Of a stretch of 64,000 bases of DNA, positions 1 through 11,962 are shown piece after piece. The notes under the pieces were generated by a model. The model had not been told where the DNA came from, did no database searches, and saw only the letters and a list, made by a program, of their open reading frames with translations. Source of the DNA: Lindgomyces ingoldianus (Eukaryota > Ascomycota > Dothideomycetes > Pleosporales > Lindgomycetaceae); NCBI RefSeq assembly GCF_010093535.1, contig NW_022985201.1, forward strand, positions 644,551 through 708,550, read 5' to 3'. The number at the start of each line of letters is the position of its first letter. Within the stretch, counting starts at the first letter, position 1. The position numbers and the translations under genes were made by a program.

Positions 1-233
1 CGTATATTAAAAATTTCCTCGAAACTCAGCCAGACTGACCTTGTGATACCCAGTTCCCAGCCTGAACATGCTCATCCGGCCCCGTACGGCGGAACAGATT
101 TCCCCCCTGCAAATCTTGCAGTGGGTTGGTACCTGGTACAGGGCGTCAATCCGCCGCTGGAGGAGCGGTATCTGTCATGCTTTGCTTGGCTAATTGGTCT
201 CAACTCCATACACGGTTTTGTTCCTGTCATAGT

Positions 234-358
234 CCGGGGTAAAAAGAAAATGTATATAATAGCTCCTTCGCTGTGGGCAAGGGTCCGGTCTCGTGGGCGC
301 CTTCTGCTTCTCCTGGTCTTTTCACTCTCGGTCTGTCTCTGTTCTTCTGCTAGCTGCT
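234..358 (+). promoter_or_regulatory. Putative promoter of the cellobiose dehydrogenase gene
   Basis: A TATATAA box lies at 253-259, about 107 bp upstream of the start codon at 366. It is followed by a pyrimidine-rich tract (about 300-358), as is common before fungal start codons. CCGGGG at 234-239 fits the SYGGRG consensus of the carbon repressor CreA, which would suit a lignocellulose enzyme, but one six-base match is weak evidence. Confidence 0.45.
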
Positions 359-365
359 CTTGACA

Positions 366-3300
366 ATGAAGGTCCCTACCTTCCTCAAGGCAGCCTCGCT
401 GCTAGCCCCTCTCCTTGCTGAAGCACAAACCACTGGCGATGTGTATACTCACCCAAAGACCGGTATCAAATTCTAGTATGATCATTCCTCTCCAATTAAA
501 ACTCGCATGCTGACTTTCCAAGCCGGACCACTGTCGATTCCGCTCAGACATCTGGTGGATTCCAGTGGGGATACGCATTGCCAGGAACTGCAGGTGGAAC
601 CAATGACGAGTACTTTGGTCTTCTTGTGAGTTTGCTGTTGGTGAAAGGAATGAATGGGTTTACTAACTGTTTACGAGGTCGGAGCATTGCAAACTGGCCG
701 CAAGGGGTGGTCAGGTGTCAGTCATGGCGGAGGGATGCCCAACTCTCTCTTACTGATGGCCTGGCCCGAAGGTGATAATGTTAAGACAAAATTTGTCTAT
801 GCAGGGTAGGTGTCTTTATCCCACTGAATATTGAACTTCTAGCTGACTGTGCTCAGCGGTTACGTTACTCCAGACGACTACACCGGGAATGCAACCCTGA
901 CGCAGGTTTCGCATTCCATTAACGACACACATTTCGAATTGGTATACAGATGCCAATGGTGTTGGGCATGGAATCAAAAGGGTGCTGAAGGCTCCCAATA
1001 TCCCACTTCAGAAGTTCAAGTCATTGGTTGGGCCCAGCACAAGGATGTACCTTCGAACCCTATCACCTTTCACAACAATGGACAATCGCAATTTGGGGCC
1101 CCCGTTGCAAGCGCTAGAAACGCAGCATACTCCCAATGGGTTGCCTCGTTCGGAGGTAACACAACAACTCCCACACCTACTCCCTCCTCAACCCCTACAC
1201 CTACGGCCCCAACAGCCTGTGTTGGGACTCCTGCACCTACTGGATCGTATGACTACATCGTTGTCGGTGCTGGGGCTGGTGGTATCCCCGTGGCAGACAA
1301 ACTCTCTGAGAGTGGCAAGAGCGTTCTTTTGATTGAGAAGGGCCCTCCATCATCTGGACGATATAACGGAACTATGAAACCAGACTGGCTCAAGGCCACC
1401 AATCTTACCCGCTTTGACGTCCCTGGACTTTGCAACGAGATCTGGGTTGATTCAGCCGGCATTGCTTGTACAGATATTGATCAGATGGCTGGTTGCGTAC
1501 TTGGTGGAGGTACTGCCGTCAATGCTGCCCTCTGGTGGAAAGCAAACCCAGTTGACTGGGACGCTAACTTCCCTGCTGGCTGGAAAGCTGCTGATATGAA
1601 GGCCGCAACCGAACGTGTTTTCTCGCGCATTCCTGGCACTGATCACCCGTCTATGGACGGCAAGCTCTACAAACAGGAGGGCTTCAATGTTATTTCCACC
1701 GCCCTGGCCGCAGACGGCTGGAAGTCAATTACCGCGAACAATGTCCCAGGAGAGAAGAACAGAACTTTTGCGCACACTCCGTATATGTATTCTGGTGGTG
1801 AGCGTGGTGGTCCAATGGCTACGTACCTCGTCAGCGCCACCAACAGGAAGAACTTCAAGCTATGGATGAATACTGCTGTCAGGCGAGTTGTCCGAACCGG
1901 TGGCAAAGCCACTGGGGTTGAACTTGATGGCGGTAATGGAGGATACTGCGGCACTGTGAACCTCAACCCCGGTGGCCGTGTCATTCTCTCTGCCGGCACA
2001 TTTGGCTCAACCAAGCTCCTCTTCCGGAGCGGCATTGGGCCAAAGGACCAGCTCCAAATCGTCAAGAACAGCGTACAGGACGGACCGAGTATGATCAATA
2101 GCACTGAATGGATCAACCTCCCGGTGGGACAGAACCTGAACGACCACGTCAACGTACGCAGCTCATTCTATCAGTAACTCTCAACCTACTAACCCTTTCA
2201 TAGACCGATACCGTCCTTAGGCACCCCAATGTCTCGTTCTATGACTTTTACGCCGCTTTCAACGACCCCATTGTTTCTGATAAGGAGGCCTACCTCAACA
2301 GCCGTTCTGGTATTCTCGCTCAGTCTGCTCCTAACATTGGTCCCATGTTCTGGGAAGTCATTAAAGGTTCTGATGGAATTGAGCGTTCTCTTCAGTGGAC
2401 AGCTCGTGTGGAACCTTCCCCACCTGCGACCGATAATAGTCAGTCGTGTCGAAGGCCTCCCCTTGATTCTACGCTAATAGTGAGTAGCTTCCATGACGTT
2501 GAGCCAGTACCTTGGTCGCGGTTCAACCTCGCGTGGTGTTCTTTCCATCAATGGGGCTTTGAGCATGTACGTCTCAAAGGCGCCATATCTAAACACCAAG
2601 GAGGATCTCGAAGTCGTTATTCAAGGTATTAAGAACCTCCAAAAGGCCATTGCCAAGGTTCCCGATATTGTCTGGGAAGTCCCTGGTCCAAACGTCACGG
2701 TCGAGGACTACGTTAAGAGCGTAAGTTGATTCATGAATCTCTTAGCTATCAGTGAATTCGGACCTGATGTCAAATACAGCTTCCTCTGACACCGGCTGCT
2801 CGCCGCGCTAACCACTGGATTGGTACGGCAAAGATTGGTACGGATAGTGGTCTGACCGGCGGATCCAGTGTTGTGGACACCAATACCCAGGTCTACGGTA
2901 CTCAGAACATCCATGTGGTTGATGCTTCGATTTTCCCCGGGTAAGATGTCTCCGAACCACAGAGTCACGCCATATACTAACACCGCCATCAGCCATATTA
3001 CCACCAACCCATCTGCTTACATTGTGGTTGTGGGTGAGCAAGCCGCAGCTAAGATCGCTGCGCTGGGTGCTTCCAAGCCCGGTGGTGGCGGAGGAGGAGC
3101 TGGGGGTGAGCAAACTGCTGGAGCGGTACGTTATTGAGCACTTTCTAAAAACAAGAACATGGGTGTTTGGCGTTGAAAGTCCCGTGGTGTCGTTGATAAC
3201 CTGGTCGTACGAACAAAGTTTCCGCCGTTACACACTCACTAGGCATGAGCCTCCACACACTGTTGCACAAAGACAACAAAATTAAAAAGAAATGGGGCTG

Positions 3301-3481
3301 ATATGTTGTATTGTAGAATCAGCAGTGCGGTGGCAAAGGCTATACTGGCCCGACTGAGTGTGTGACCGGCTACAAATGCAAAGTAAGTTCCACTGGCCCG
3401 GTTTCAGTACCTATCCATCGCAATTACTAACAAGAATAATAGAAACTTAGCTCTAAGCTCAGCAAATGCCTACCTAGCTAA
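366..3481 (+). CDS. cdh: Cellobiose dehydrogenase, secreted, with C-terminal CBM1
   Basis: Extracellular flavocytochrome that oxidises cellobiose and passes electrons through its heme domain, for example to lytic polysaccharide monooxygenases. Ten exons give 832 aa: 366-475, 523-625, 678-805, 857-2153, 2204-2438, 2488-2720, 2780-2940, 2993-3125, 3323-3382, 3443-3481. A signal peptide (MKVPTFLKAASLLAPLLAEA) starts the protein. The cytochrome domain has likely heme ligands Met91 (GGGMPN) and His186 (FHNNG). A Thr/Pro linker (about 212-240) leads to a GMC flavin domain with GAGAGG (251-256), a GGGTAVNAALWW motif and a likely catalytic pair His714 (NHWIG) and Asn761 (TTNP). A Gly-rich linker precedes a CBM1 (801-832) with cysteines 802, 813, 819 and 829. 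The intron before the CBM1 exon is 197 bp; all others are 47-60 bp. The family call is firm. Oddly, the CBM1 lacks its usual aromatic residues. Confidence 0.93.
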
Positions 3482-5307
3482 CTTTAAGAAAGGTAGCAAG
3501 TATTTGGTGATTTGAACGGGACTTGAGCTTTTCTTGTATATACTTGAAATTGATTACTTGAAATCACAACCGTGTAATGCTATGCTAGTTGTGAGGGTTC
3601 ATTCACTTGTGAATCTGGTGAAATAGGGTTGAAAGCAAAACAGATCCCAGTAAGAATCATGTACATTGCACACCTTTCGGAAAAGCCCCCCGTAAGGCTT
3701 GACACCATCAAGACTCCCACTAGGATTCCTTAACCCTCTATCTGAGATATTTTTTGTGTCTGGAACCTTGTTAACCTTTCCCGTCCCCTTCTGTTTCCTC
3801 TTACCCTTCCTCCTCGCACCTAAGAACTATATCATTCCTGCATCGATATATTACTCTCCTTCTCCTCTGAATGCCGCCTTTCTAGGTCCTCCTAGCAGCA
3901 CTCTACGTCCCAGACCTGGGCTTTGCTCCTAGTCCTACATCCAGGGTGATCTTAACTGGCTTTACATCGGCGGGGTTGGCCAGAACACCTATGGATGGAC
4001 ACCTTAGTCTGGAGCTGGGAGGTTCTGGATTCTTTCGAGATTTCTTGAGGCGGCTGATGAGCTGTAGCCGGATTCGGGTGCGAAGTCTTGAGCATTAAAC
4101 AGTACGTGCTTTGATATCCTGACTCAGAGGCGTGAAGGTCATAGGGAGAAAGACCATCGCAAAGTCTAAGTGCAGCCTGCAGGCTAGGCCTGGCATGATG
4201 CTTGGGAACCTAGACTCAATATCAGCACTACTAATTGGCGAGTGCGAAGGACTATAGGGAACAGACTTAGAAAGATGATCCCCTGGGCCCTCTATCTCAA
4301 TCGCGGTTTTGGAGTCACTTGAAATCAATGGAGAGAACGCCACATTGAAGCAGCCTTGGTGTGGTCCCAGAGGGACGGACAGGTGACTGGAATTGGACAT
4401 AGGGACGAAGGCCTGCCTGGGAATGTCGCATTTTAGGATGCTATTTGGGGAGAATGTGTGATGATTTCGGCTATTGGGAGCGAATGCCACGCTGTCAGTT
4501 TCAGGTATCTCAAGCATCCACTATACATGGTTCGGTGAAGACAAAGTTGACTGTCTCGCTGATAGTGTATGTGAACATTGTATTGAGGTGGTGGCGGCGA
4601 GTTTGCGTAGAGAACGGAGGTGAGTCTCCTGGGGAGACATAGGTAGACCCGAGAGTGGGAGCAAAGAGATAAATGCGCGAATACTAAAGCGGGCCAAATG
4701 ATGTGGCAAGGAGGCGAAGGTAGCAAGGAAGAGTAGAAGATGAAAGCGTGCGAGTGGTGTGATAGGCTACTGAAAAGGTGGCTGGGATGTGGAGAAAATT
4801 TCGAGGGAGTTTTGTGTTCCTCAATGAGGCTTTAGAAGAATAATACTTATGGCTGTGGGCGAAGTCTCGCGTTCAACCTTTCACAAAAGGTTTGCCCATT
4901 TTGCTTTTCATAGTTGGTGGGAGATCAGTAGTTCTCGTACTAGAGCAAACTCTGGGCTCCTCATAGAAAGCTCCGGCAAGTATTATCGGAGATACTACAT
5001 CATAATATAGTTACAACTCATCACATCGAGCATGCTCTTAGGCGGGATAAAAATAGCCTTGGTGATGCTGAAGGGTGAATGCATGAGACGAAGTTGACAG
5101 ATATGGAGCTAGCACAGATATGGTTAGCCATCGCCACACCTTGGCAGGCGCGACGGGATGCCAAGCCCCAACTTTCAATACACCACTTCACTACATCAGC
5201 TGTCACTTACGCTCCAGATACCTCTCTCTCGCCCTTCTTTCTGCTCAAGATGAGCCGGTGACCTGCTATACTGTTGTGATCCATTTCCACTTTTGATCTC
5301 ACGCAAT
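3482..5307. other. Intergenic region, no supported gene
   Basis: No protein of recognisable family is seen. A 140-codon minus-strand ORF at 4095-4517 lacks any known motif or convincing exon partner, so it is not called. The last 100 bases before 5308 are the likely promoter and leader of the AP-1 medium chain gene. Confidence 0.5.
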
Positions 5308-6951
5308 ATGGCCTCTGCTGTGTTCTTCCTCGACCTGAAGGGCAAGGTGAGTTTGTGGGGTGCTGTTCGACGGCATTAAGACTGACATGCGTTGGCCGCA
5401 GACCCTTCTGGCGCGAAACTATAGGGGAGATATCCCCATGTCCGCTGTGGAAAACTTCCCCATACTACTCAGCGAAGCCGAAGAAGAGAGCTCCGCAGTC
5501 CCACCATGCTTTTCGAACGAAGGCATCAATGTAGGCCGCCTCGTGCGCACTGCTATGCTGCAACACCACGTATGTGGAAAGTCAGTTTAAGCTAACCGGG
5601 AATATCCTCCTAGTACCTCTACATTCGCCATAACAACCTCTACCTCCTTGCTCTTACGAAACGAAACACAAACGCCGCCGAGATCCTCCTTTTCCTGCAC
5701 AAGATAGTCGAAGTCTTTACTGAATACTTCAAGGAACTGGAGGAGGAGAGCATACGGGATAACTTTGTTATCATCTATGAATTACTGGACGAGATGATGG
5801 ATTTCGGATACCCTCAGACGACTGAGAGCAAGATATTGCAAGAGTATGGCCTTCTTGCTGCTTTGATCTGCCTAGTTATGTTAATTGCATCTTGTGCAGA
5901 TACATCACGCAAGAATCGCACAAACTCGAAGTCCAAGCACGTCCGCCGATTGCAGTTACAAACGCTGTCAGCTGGCGAAGCGAAGGTATTCGGTACCGCA
6001 AGAACGAAGTCTTCCTCGACGTCATCGAATCCCTCAACCTCCTCGTTTCTGCAAACGGCAATGTTTTACGATCCGAGATTCTTGGTGCTATTAAAATGAA
6101 GTGCTATCTGTCGGGTATGCCTGAGCTGCGATTGGGCTTGAATGACAAGGTCATGTTTGAGACAACAGGGCGAGCAACACGAGGGAAGGCTGTGGAAATG
6201 GAGGATGTCAAATTTCATCAGTGCGTGCGGTTATCGAGGTTTGAGAACGACAGGACTATTAGCTTCATCCCACCAGATGGCGAGTTCGAGCTAATGAGCT
6301 ACCGGCTGAATACACAAGTCAAGCCATTGATCTGGGTGGAATGCATTGTGGAGAGCCATTCTGGAAGTAGAATAGAGTACATGCTGAAGGTAGGGCGGGA
6401 TTTTCACGTCTCCTGCCCCTGCAAAGCTAACTGTATTATTTAGGCAAAAGCTCAGTTCAAGCGACGAAGCACAGCCAACAACGTCCAAATCTCAATACCC
6501 GTCCCTGAAGACGCCGACACACCGAGATTCCGAACGAACATTGGTACTGTGCACTACGCCCCTGAAACATCATCGATCGTGTGGAAGATCAAACAATTTG
6601 GTGGCGGGAAGGAATTCCTCATGCGTGCGGAGCTTGGCCTTCCTTCAGTACGGGGAGACGACGAGAAAGGTGGTGGCATGATGGGTGGATTTGGTGGCAG
6701 CATGGGCGGTGTTGGAGGCGGTAAGGGGAAAAGACCGATCAGCGTGAAGTTTGAGATCCCGTACTTCACCACAAGTGGTATCCAAGTGCGGTACCTTAAG
6801 ATTATCGAACCAAAGGTGAGTGGTTGTGCTATCTTCTTTCTACGTTTGAATACAACTGACCGCCTTAAAGCTTCAATATCCCTCACTGCCGTGGGTTCGA
6901 TACATTACGCAATCCGGTGATATCGCGGTGCGATTACCGGATGTACAGTAG
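5308..6951 (+). CDS. APM1: AP-1 clathrin adaptor complex medium (mu) chain
   Basis: Cargo-binding mu subunit of the AP-1 adaptor, acting in clathrin traffic between trans-Golgi and endosomes. Six exons (5308-5346, 5402-5530, 5614-5843, 5900-6389, 6444-6815, 6871-6951) give 446 aa, about the usual length for the family. The N-terminal longin-like part starts MASAVFFLDLKGK and contains ALTKRNTNAAEILLFLHK. The C-terminal mu homology domain follows (RSEGIRYRKNEVFLDVIE onwards), with KCYLSGMPELRLGLND and a conserved tail YITQSGDIAVRLPDVQ. A Gly/Met-rich insert (about 358-380) sits in a surface loop of the mu homology domain. All introns are 54-83 bp and every junction keeps frame. The short first exon of 13 codons is easily missed by gene finders. 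Confidence 0.95.
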
Positions 6952-9362
6952 ATGAAGGATTGATATAGAAATGCCAAAGGGAACACCAAGTGTGCCCATG
7001 ATAGTTCCTCACGTTTGATGTTTAGATCTTATGACCTCAGTGTTTTCATTTCCCCCATATTTGACCATCTTTTCATTTGCAAACGCTCTGCTCAAGAGTC
7101 TCCTGGCCTCTGAAGAACGAGTCGCTTGCTCCTCATTGTTCCCAGGCACGTCTCTTCAACAAACTTGTTACCCTTAACCCTTTCTTGATGGGTTGAGCCT
7201 TGAATCACATACTAATCCACCCACTACATCCACCAGCGCCTGGGATCCTGTATAGTACGCTTCAACTGCTGCGCTACATACTAGCTTCGGCAGCCGTTGA
7301 CTTCAATCGAACATCAAAAATTGCCTGTTAAGAAGTGCAAGCATTGTTCAACTTGCGAACATTAAGGTAAGAGGTTAACATTTATAAGAAGAGCCCTGCC
7401 CCTCTCCACGAACTCGGACGTTTGTTTAAAGAAAATAGATTTTATTTTAATGATGAGGATATGACACCTACGCTTCTGTGTACCACCATTTTCCCGATTT
7501 TGCACGCCATACGAAAAAGACTTCTCTACCCTGTTTTTGGAGGCTTCAGTAACTAGAGTCAGGCCCATAGTCTGCTTCGGGCACTGTATGTGTCGACCGC
7601 TGAGCATCTGGACCCAAGAGTCATCTAAAACCGAAGTTGAAGCCTAATGTGCCGTGTCCGACACTCCTCTAGTTCCTTTCAACATTCAGAACCTAGACTT
7701 GGACTATATACAAAGAATTAAACGGACTAGGCCACGGACTGCTTCCCTCGCTCAAGCTAAAATATACGAAGCATTTGGAGCACGTTTGCTCTCACCTCGA
7801 ATTGTGTTTATTTGTATTAGATGTAGTCTGCCGTCACAGGACCATTGGTGATTTATGGGGTTATATGCTTCTGGTTTGCTCAAAACCCCTTTGGACAAAA
7901 TCTATGCCTTGTCTCCCGCGCCACTGCAGGTCCCAACAACCCAGGCGAAGGTCCGGGGCACCTCTTTGAATAGTTTTTCAGCGAACTGGGACGACCGCGA
8001 CTTCTTTGGAGAATAAAAAACGAACGAAACGCCAGAATGTCTTTGTACATTGTTTCCGAAAGAACAAAAATGCGCCGCTGTAACCTCTAATGAATAAAAC
8101 ATAGATAGGTTCCTCAATGGCTAGTATCGAAAAGCCGCTAGAAGGACAATAATGCTGTGGTAAACCCATGCGTACTCTCTGAGGGCTCATACCTCGAGTT
8201 TAATTGAGCTAAGGATCATATTATACTGCCCGCCCTGCTACTGAGAACCGAATCTATTCTTCATCATGTGTTTAGGCACTGCCGACTTAAAAGGCTGATG
8301 TGATAAAGAGTTTCACATGATCCCAGGGCTAGATCCCACCACCAAAGCAGTGCCCACAGCCGTGTTATGCGGATGCTTGCGTTCGCGGAGATAAAAAGCC
8401 GTTTTATTGAAAGAAGGCTGCTACGAGATTGATGAGATTTGGTATCCCTGATCAATTGACTCTTTTCTACCCAAAATTGTAGAGTCTCTACGGCATAGGT
8501 CTTGTCCTTATAACAAAAATTATTCCTAGGGCTTTCTATAAATCTTCGACCCCTGGAGCAGTCTTCTGGCACCTTATGGTGGTCCTCCTGTACGCTAAAA
8601 ACTTGTTCGAAGTTCACCTCTACAGATTCTGAGTATAAAGTGGCTCATCTTCTTCTCTGATGGCTGCTCTTCTGCAAAATGGAAACAATGGAGTTCATTG
8701 TCCGTGGCGAGGCCTGGATAAAAAGTAGCAGCTGATCCCTGTCTTTTGTCACGTGACCTGCACTTGCGTGGCTTCCGTCTGACGTCTTCCTCGCCCATCT
8801 TTCGAGCTTGGCGCTTGCGGTGCATAACAGTCCGATTTTGGTATATGTCTGATAAAATGCCATCCCTCTTGGTGGCGCTCGCAGGGGGGGAAACCAGTCC
8901 GTTCAGGCAGAGGGCTTGTATTCTACACCACTCGTCTCCGCTTCCTGCGTGTGTCTTCGTGGCTCATAACACTCAGCCTCAGCTGAAATCAAGCCTTCTC
9001 ATTCTTACTTAAAATCATGACCGCTCTTGTTTTCTTCTCCAACAATTTTCAGTTAGGGAAAGCTTCCGTGTATTCTTCGTTATCAGTTCCTCTCACTCGG
9101 ATTGGTGATCAGCTGCAGACATCGCGATCATCATCTACAGAATCCCAGCGCCAGCTTCTTCAAGGTTCATCTGACCTCCCATGCCGCCGTGAGAGCGGGG
9201 ATACAGAGCAGGCTAGAGGTAATTTCCTGCATTCAATTGGTAAAATACCCCTTAGGTCCTTGGGGCAATTGGTACTAATTTTCGTTCTGATTTCAGATCA
9301 CGACACGAACACAGCTAGTAGAGGCCTATAGCAGTCCGATTTCAAGACCTTCAGGATAGGGC
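6952..9362. other. Intergenic region, possible 5' exon near 9017
   Basis: Mostly without coding signal. An ORF from 9017 (about 66 codons before a possible donor GTAATT at about 9217) lies just upstream of the membrane protein gene and could be a 5' leader or N-terminal exon, but no splice to 9363 keeps frame. ORFs at 7362-7607 and 8264-8617 (minus) have no recognisable content. Confidence 0.4.
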
Positions 9363-10976
9363 ATGGCCAAGGTCAATCGAAAGGTTTTGCGTCATGTTTC
9401 TCTGGGGCTATTCAAATGCGTCATATCATGGCTTGTTGTGTTGGCCTTCAACGTCTTGGTCCGGCACTACAATGGTCAAGTCTTCAGTCCAAGGACAAAG
9501 TCACTTTTTGATGCAATAGTGATTGCGTTGAGTATCATCATGGGTTTAAATATCGCCAGTGGATTGAAGGGCATTACGCTCGATCTGAGGTGGTCGCTTT
9601 TGGGCGCTAAAAGGAGATCACCTCATGAGGTAGAGTATACGGGTTTCATAAGACTTTTCGCCTGCTCACGTGTGACCATTAGGAAGAGTTGATCCTCGGA
9701 TGTGATAGCCTGACAGAACTTACTCGACTCATCTTCGTATCACGGGAGATTCTAGTCATAATCATGGGTATGCTCTGGTTGTTACTGAACATTGTATGTT
9801 GTCTTCGTTCATCCGAATAGTCCGTACATTAACAACCTACAGATTGCTCAAACAGGAATTGCCACCTTGAGTCTAACCTGGTCAGCAAATCCGGGCCAAA
9901 CGAACCTTTTTCGAGACAGTAGCATTGGTAACATGCTGGTTCCAAACATGTCCGTATATGCGTCACACTCTGGTCGATTCTCCGACCTACATGGAGCTCT
10001 TCCCGAACTCTTTGCTGCCCATATACTGGGGGATATTGCAAGCAGTTATAATTATAGCAATCTGCCATCAAAACCTTTGAAAGACAGACCAGAGGCGTTT
10101 AGTCCCGCCGTATTCTGGAACGCATCGGACCATTGGCAATACAACTTTCTTGATAGTGCGCCACTAAAGTCAGGTTCTGCTAGCTCATCTGCTGATTCAA
10201 GTTCAATCTCGATGTATACGGAACACACTGTTAATGTATCTGGCGTTTGTCAAACTCCCGCCTTCACATTAAACAGCACCGAACGTCTCCAAATCATCAC
10301 CATCACAAATACCGGAGAAATCGTCTTTTTCCCTCCTTTGGCCGGTTTGCAAGAGTCGATCTTCTATCTCACTAATCCAATTCTAGACGAACCCCGCGCA
10401 AATTGTGGCCCAAGGTGTGGCGTTGTTAAAGTCATCGAAGCGGCAACGGGGCCGCCAGCACCAGGCTCAGATCCTTCATCCAAACCATTCTACTATTACG
10501 ACTGCAATATAACAGTATCAGCTGCAACCACAAACTTGTCCGATACGAACGCTATTGTAGCCGCACAAGCAATAGCCCTCTCAGGACAGGTACATCAAGG
10601 GATGCTTGAAATCGGAAGAAGAGACCAGTTCATGTCCTACAATAACGGCCTTCCTTTCGGAGAGTCTCAGAACAACAGCGCCACAGGGATGGCAGATCTA
10701 ATCTCAAGATTTGCCATTGGTGTAGTTGCGGCTGCAGCGCAGACAAATCCAAAAGTTGTTGTTCAGGGTCACGCTCCAGTACAAGGCGTCCGGCTTGAGC
10801 TTGAGAAGCCCTTGGTGTTCAATCTCATTCTTATTCTCACGGCGGCGATTCATTCTGTTCTGTTCTGCTCTGCGGCATGGTTTTATAGTCGTCTGGATGT
10901 TCGAAAGGAGGCTGTGCTATCTCAGACAGACGGAGAGAGACGGTTTGCGGTCGAGTTCGCCTTGAAAACGAAGTAG
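9363..10976 (+). CDS. Multi-pass membrane protein of a fungal-specific family, function unknown
   Basis: Exons 9363-9629, 9683-9793 and 9843-10976 join in frame to 503 aa. Three hydrophobic segments are seen near the N-terminus (about residues 12-34, 49-69 and 105-135, the last spanning both splice junctions). A long loop of about 320 residues follows with several N-glycosylation sequons and paired cysteines (CGPRCG), suggesting a lumenal or extracellular domain. A final membrane segment (about 455-478, LILILTAAIHSVLFCSAAWF) lies near the C-terminus. I recall similar large fungal hypothetical proteins with an N-terminal extension, so the start at 9363 may be internal to the true protein; an in-frame stop at 9357-9359 means any extra exon must join after it. 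No enzymatic motif is visible. Confidence 0.7.
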
Positions 10977-11460
10977 CCTCAAACATGGGAGGTGTCAGGA
11001 ATAGCTGCACGTGAGGACAGGGGTCTATTGTGTATTTAAACATTTCCAAAGGCTTAGGATTAGCAAGACAGGAACAACACTCTTTACAGTACAGAGGGTA
11101 TTACCGCGCTTACCCTTTTACTCCTTAGCGCCACCTGCACGCTTCACAAGGATCATCATCACAGTTTGCTGATTCGATCGAATCATCACATAGGAAACGG
11201 ACTCCGCGCCACGGCGCCATAGCTTGGCAGAGTAGCTAGGTATGTCACAGATTGAGCACGTGACTTACCTAATTCAGCTACTGTAGGCAACTGAGACACT
11301 CCAGGCAGCAGTACATTCTAGGTACTTACTTTTATATGGGTCTTCTTAGTAATCTGATCTCACTCATAAATACCTAAGGCGACTCTCCTTTAGATAAACA
11401 AGAATGGGAGAACACTCTCTTTTACTATAACACAACATTATTACAGACACACGTGCACAT

Positions 11461-11481
11461 ACACACACACACACACACACA
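11461..11481. repeat. (AC)n microsatellite
   Basis: About ten uninterrupted AC dinucleotides, with looser CA-rich sequence just upstream. Confidence 0.9.
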
Positions 11482-11870
11482 TTGTGAGGGTTCCATGCCT
11501 TGGATGGCTCCTAGATCATGGCGATGCCAGACGTGGCGCGAGCTCAGGAGGTGTAGCTGACAACTTGCGCCAGCAGAATCGTCGTGGTGGCGTTTCTCAA
11601 CAACTCAACAATTCCCATGGCGGAATCATTACTAAGGGCTCATGGTAGCGTAGCTAGAGATCTCCAGTAAATCAATGAAGTCTTTATGTGTCCCTGAATT
11701 CAACTAATTCAAACCTCCACAGCCGGCATAGGGGTCAAAGAGCTAAGCCACGGAACGTTGTGTCCCGAAAATGGGACCAGTCAGTTCCCGACACCTCATA
11801 CATCCCTACAGACTAATGGGGGGCCCAAATTCAGGCCCTCTTCATGCTGCTCAGGGAGGAAATCAGGCAC

Positions 11871-11962
11871 AATCACGCTGGCTCATGTTCGCTCACAGCG
11901 AGCTCAGGCACGAATTAGGTATAATCACGCTAGCTCGCGTTTGCTCACGGCGAGCTCAGGCT
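11871..11962. repeat. Imperfect tandem duplication, 52-bp period
   Basis: A segment starting AATCACGCTGGCTC at 11871 recurs from 11923 as AATCACGCTAGCTC, with the same following blocks (GCTCAC, CGAGCTCAGGC). Differences between copies are mainly transitions. Further GCTCA-containing fragments continue to about 12000. Confidence 0.7.

Noticed and set aside
849..2177. Long ORF from 849 taken as a complete protein
   Set aside because: It is the fourth exon of the cellobiose dehydrogenase gene extended into flanking introns, not a gene by itself.
4095..4517. 140-codon minus-strand ORF between the CDH and AP-1 genes
   Set aside because: Low-complexity, Ser/Pro-rich, no recognised motif, and no convincing exon on either side; its length is within what chance allows in this composition.
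8264..8617. 117-codon minus-strand ORF
   Set aside because: No motif, no exon partners, and poor composition compared with confirmed genes.
9017..9331. ORF upstream of the membrane protein as a separate gene
   Set aside because: No family resemblance, and its 3' part reads through intron-like sequence; kept only as a possible 5' exon or leader.
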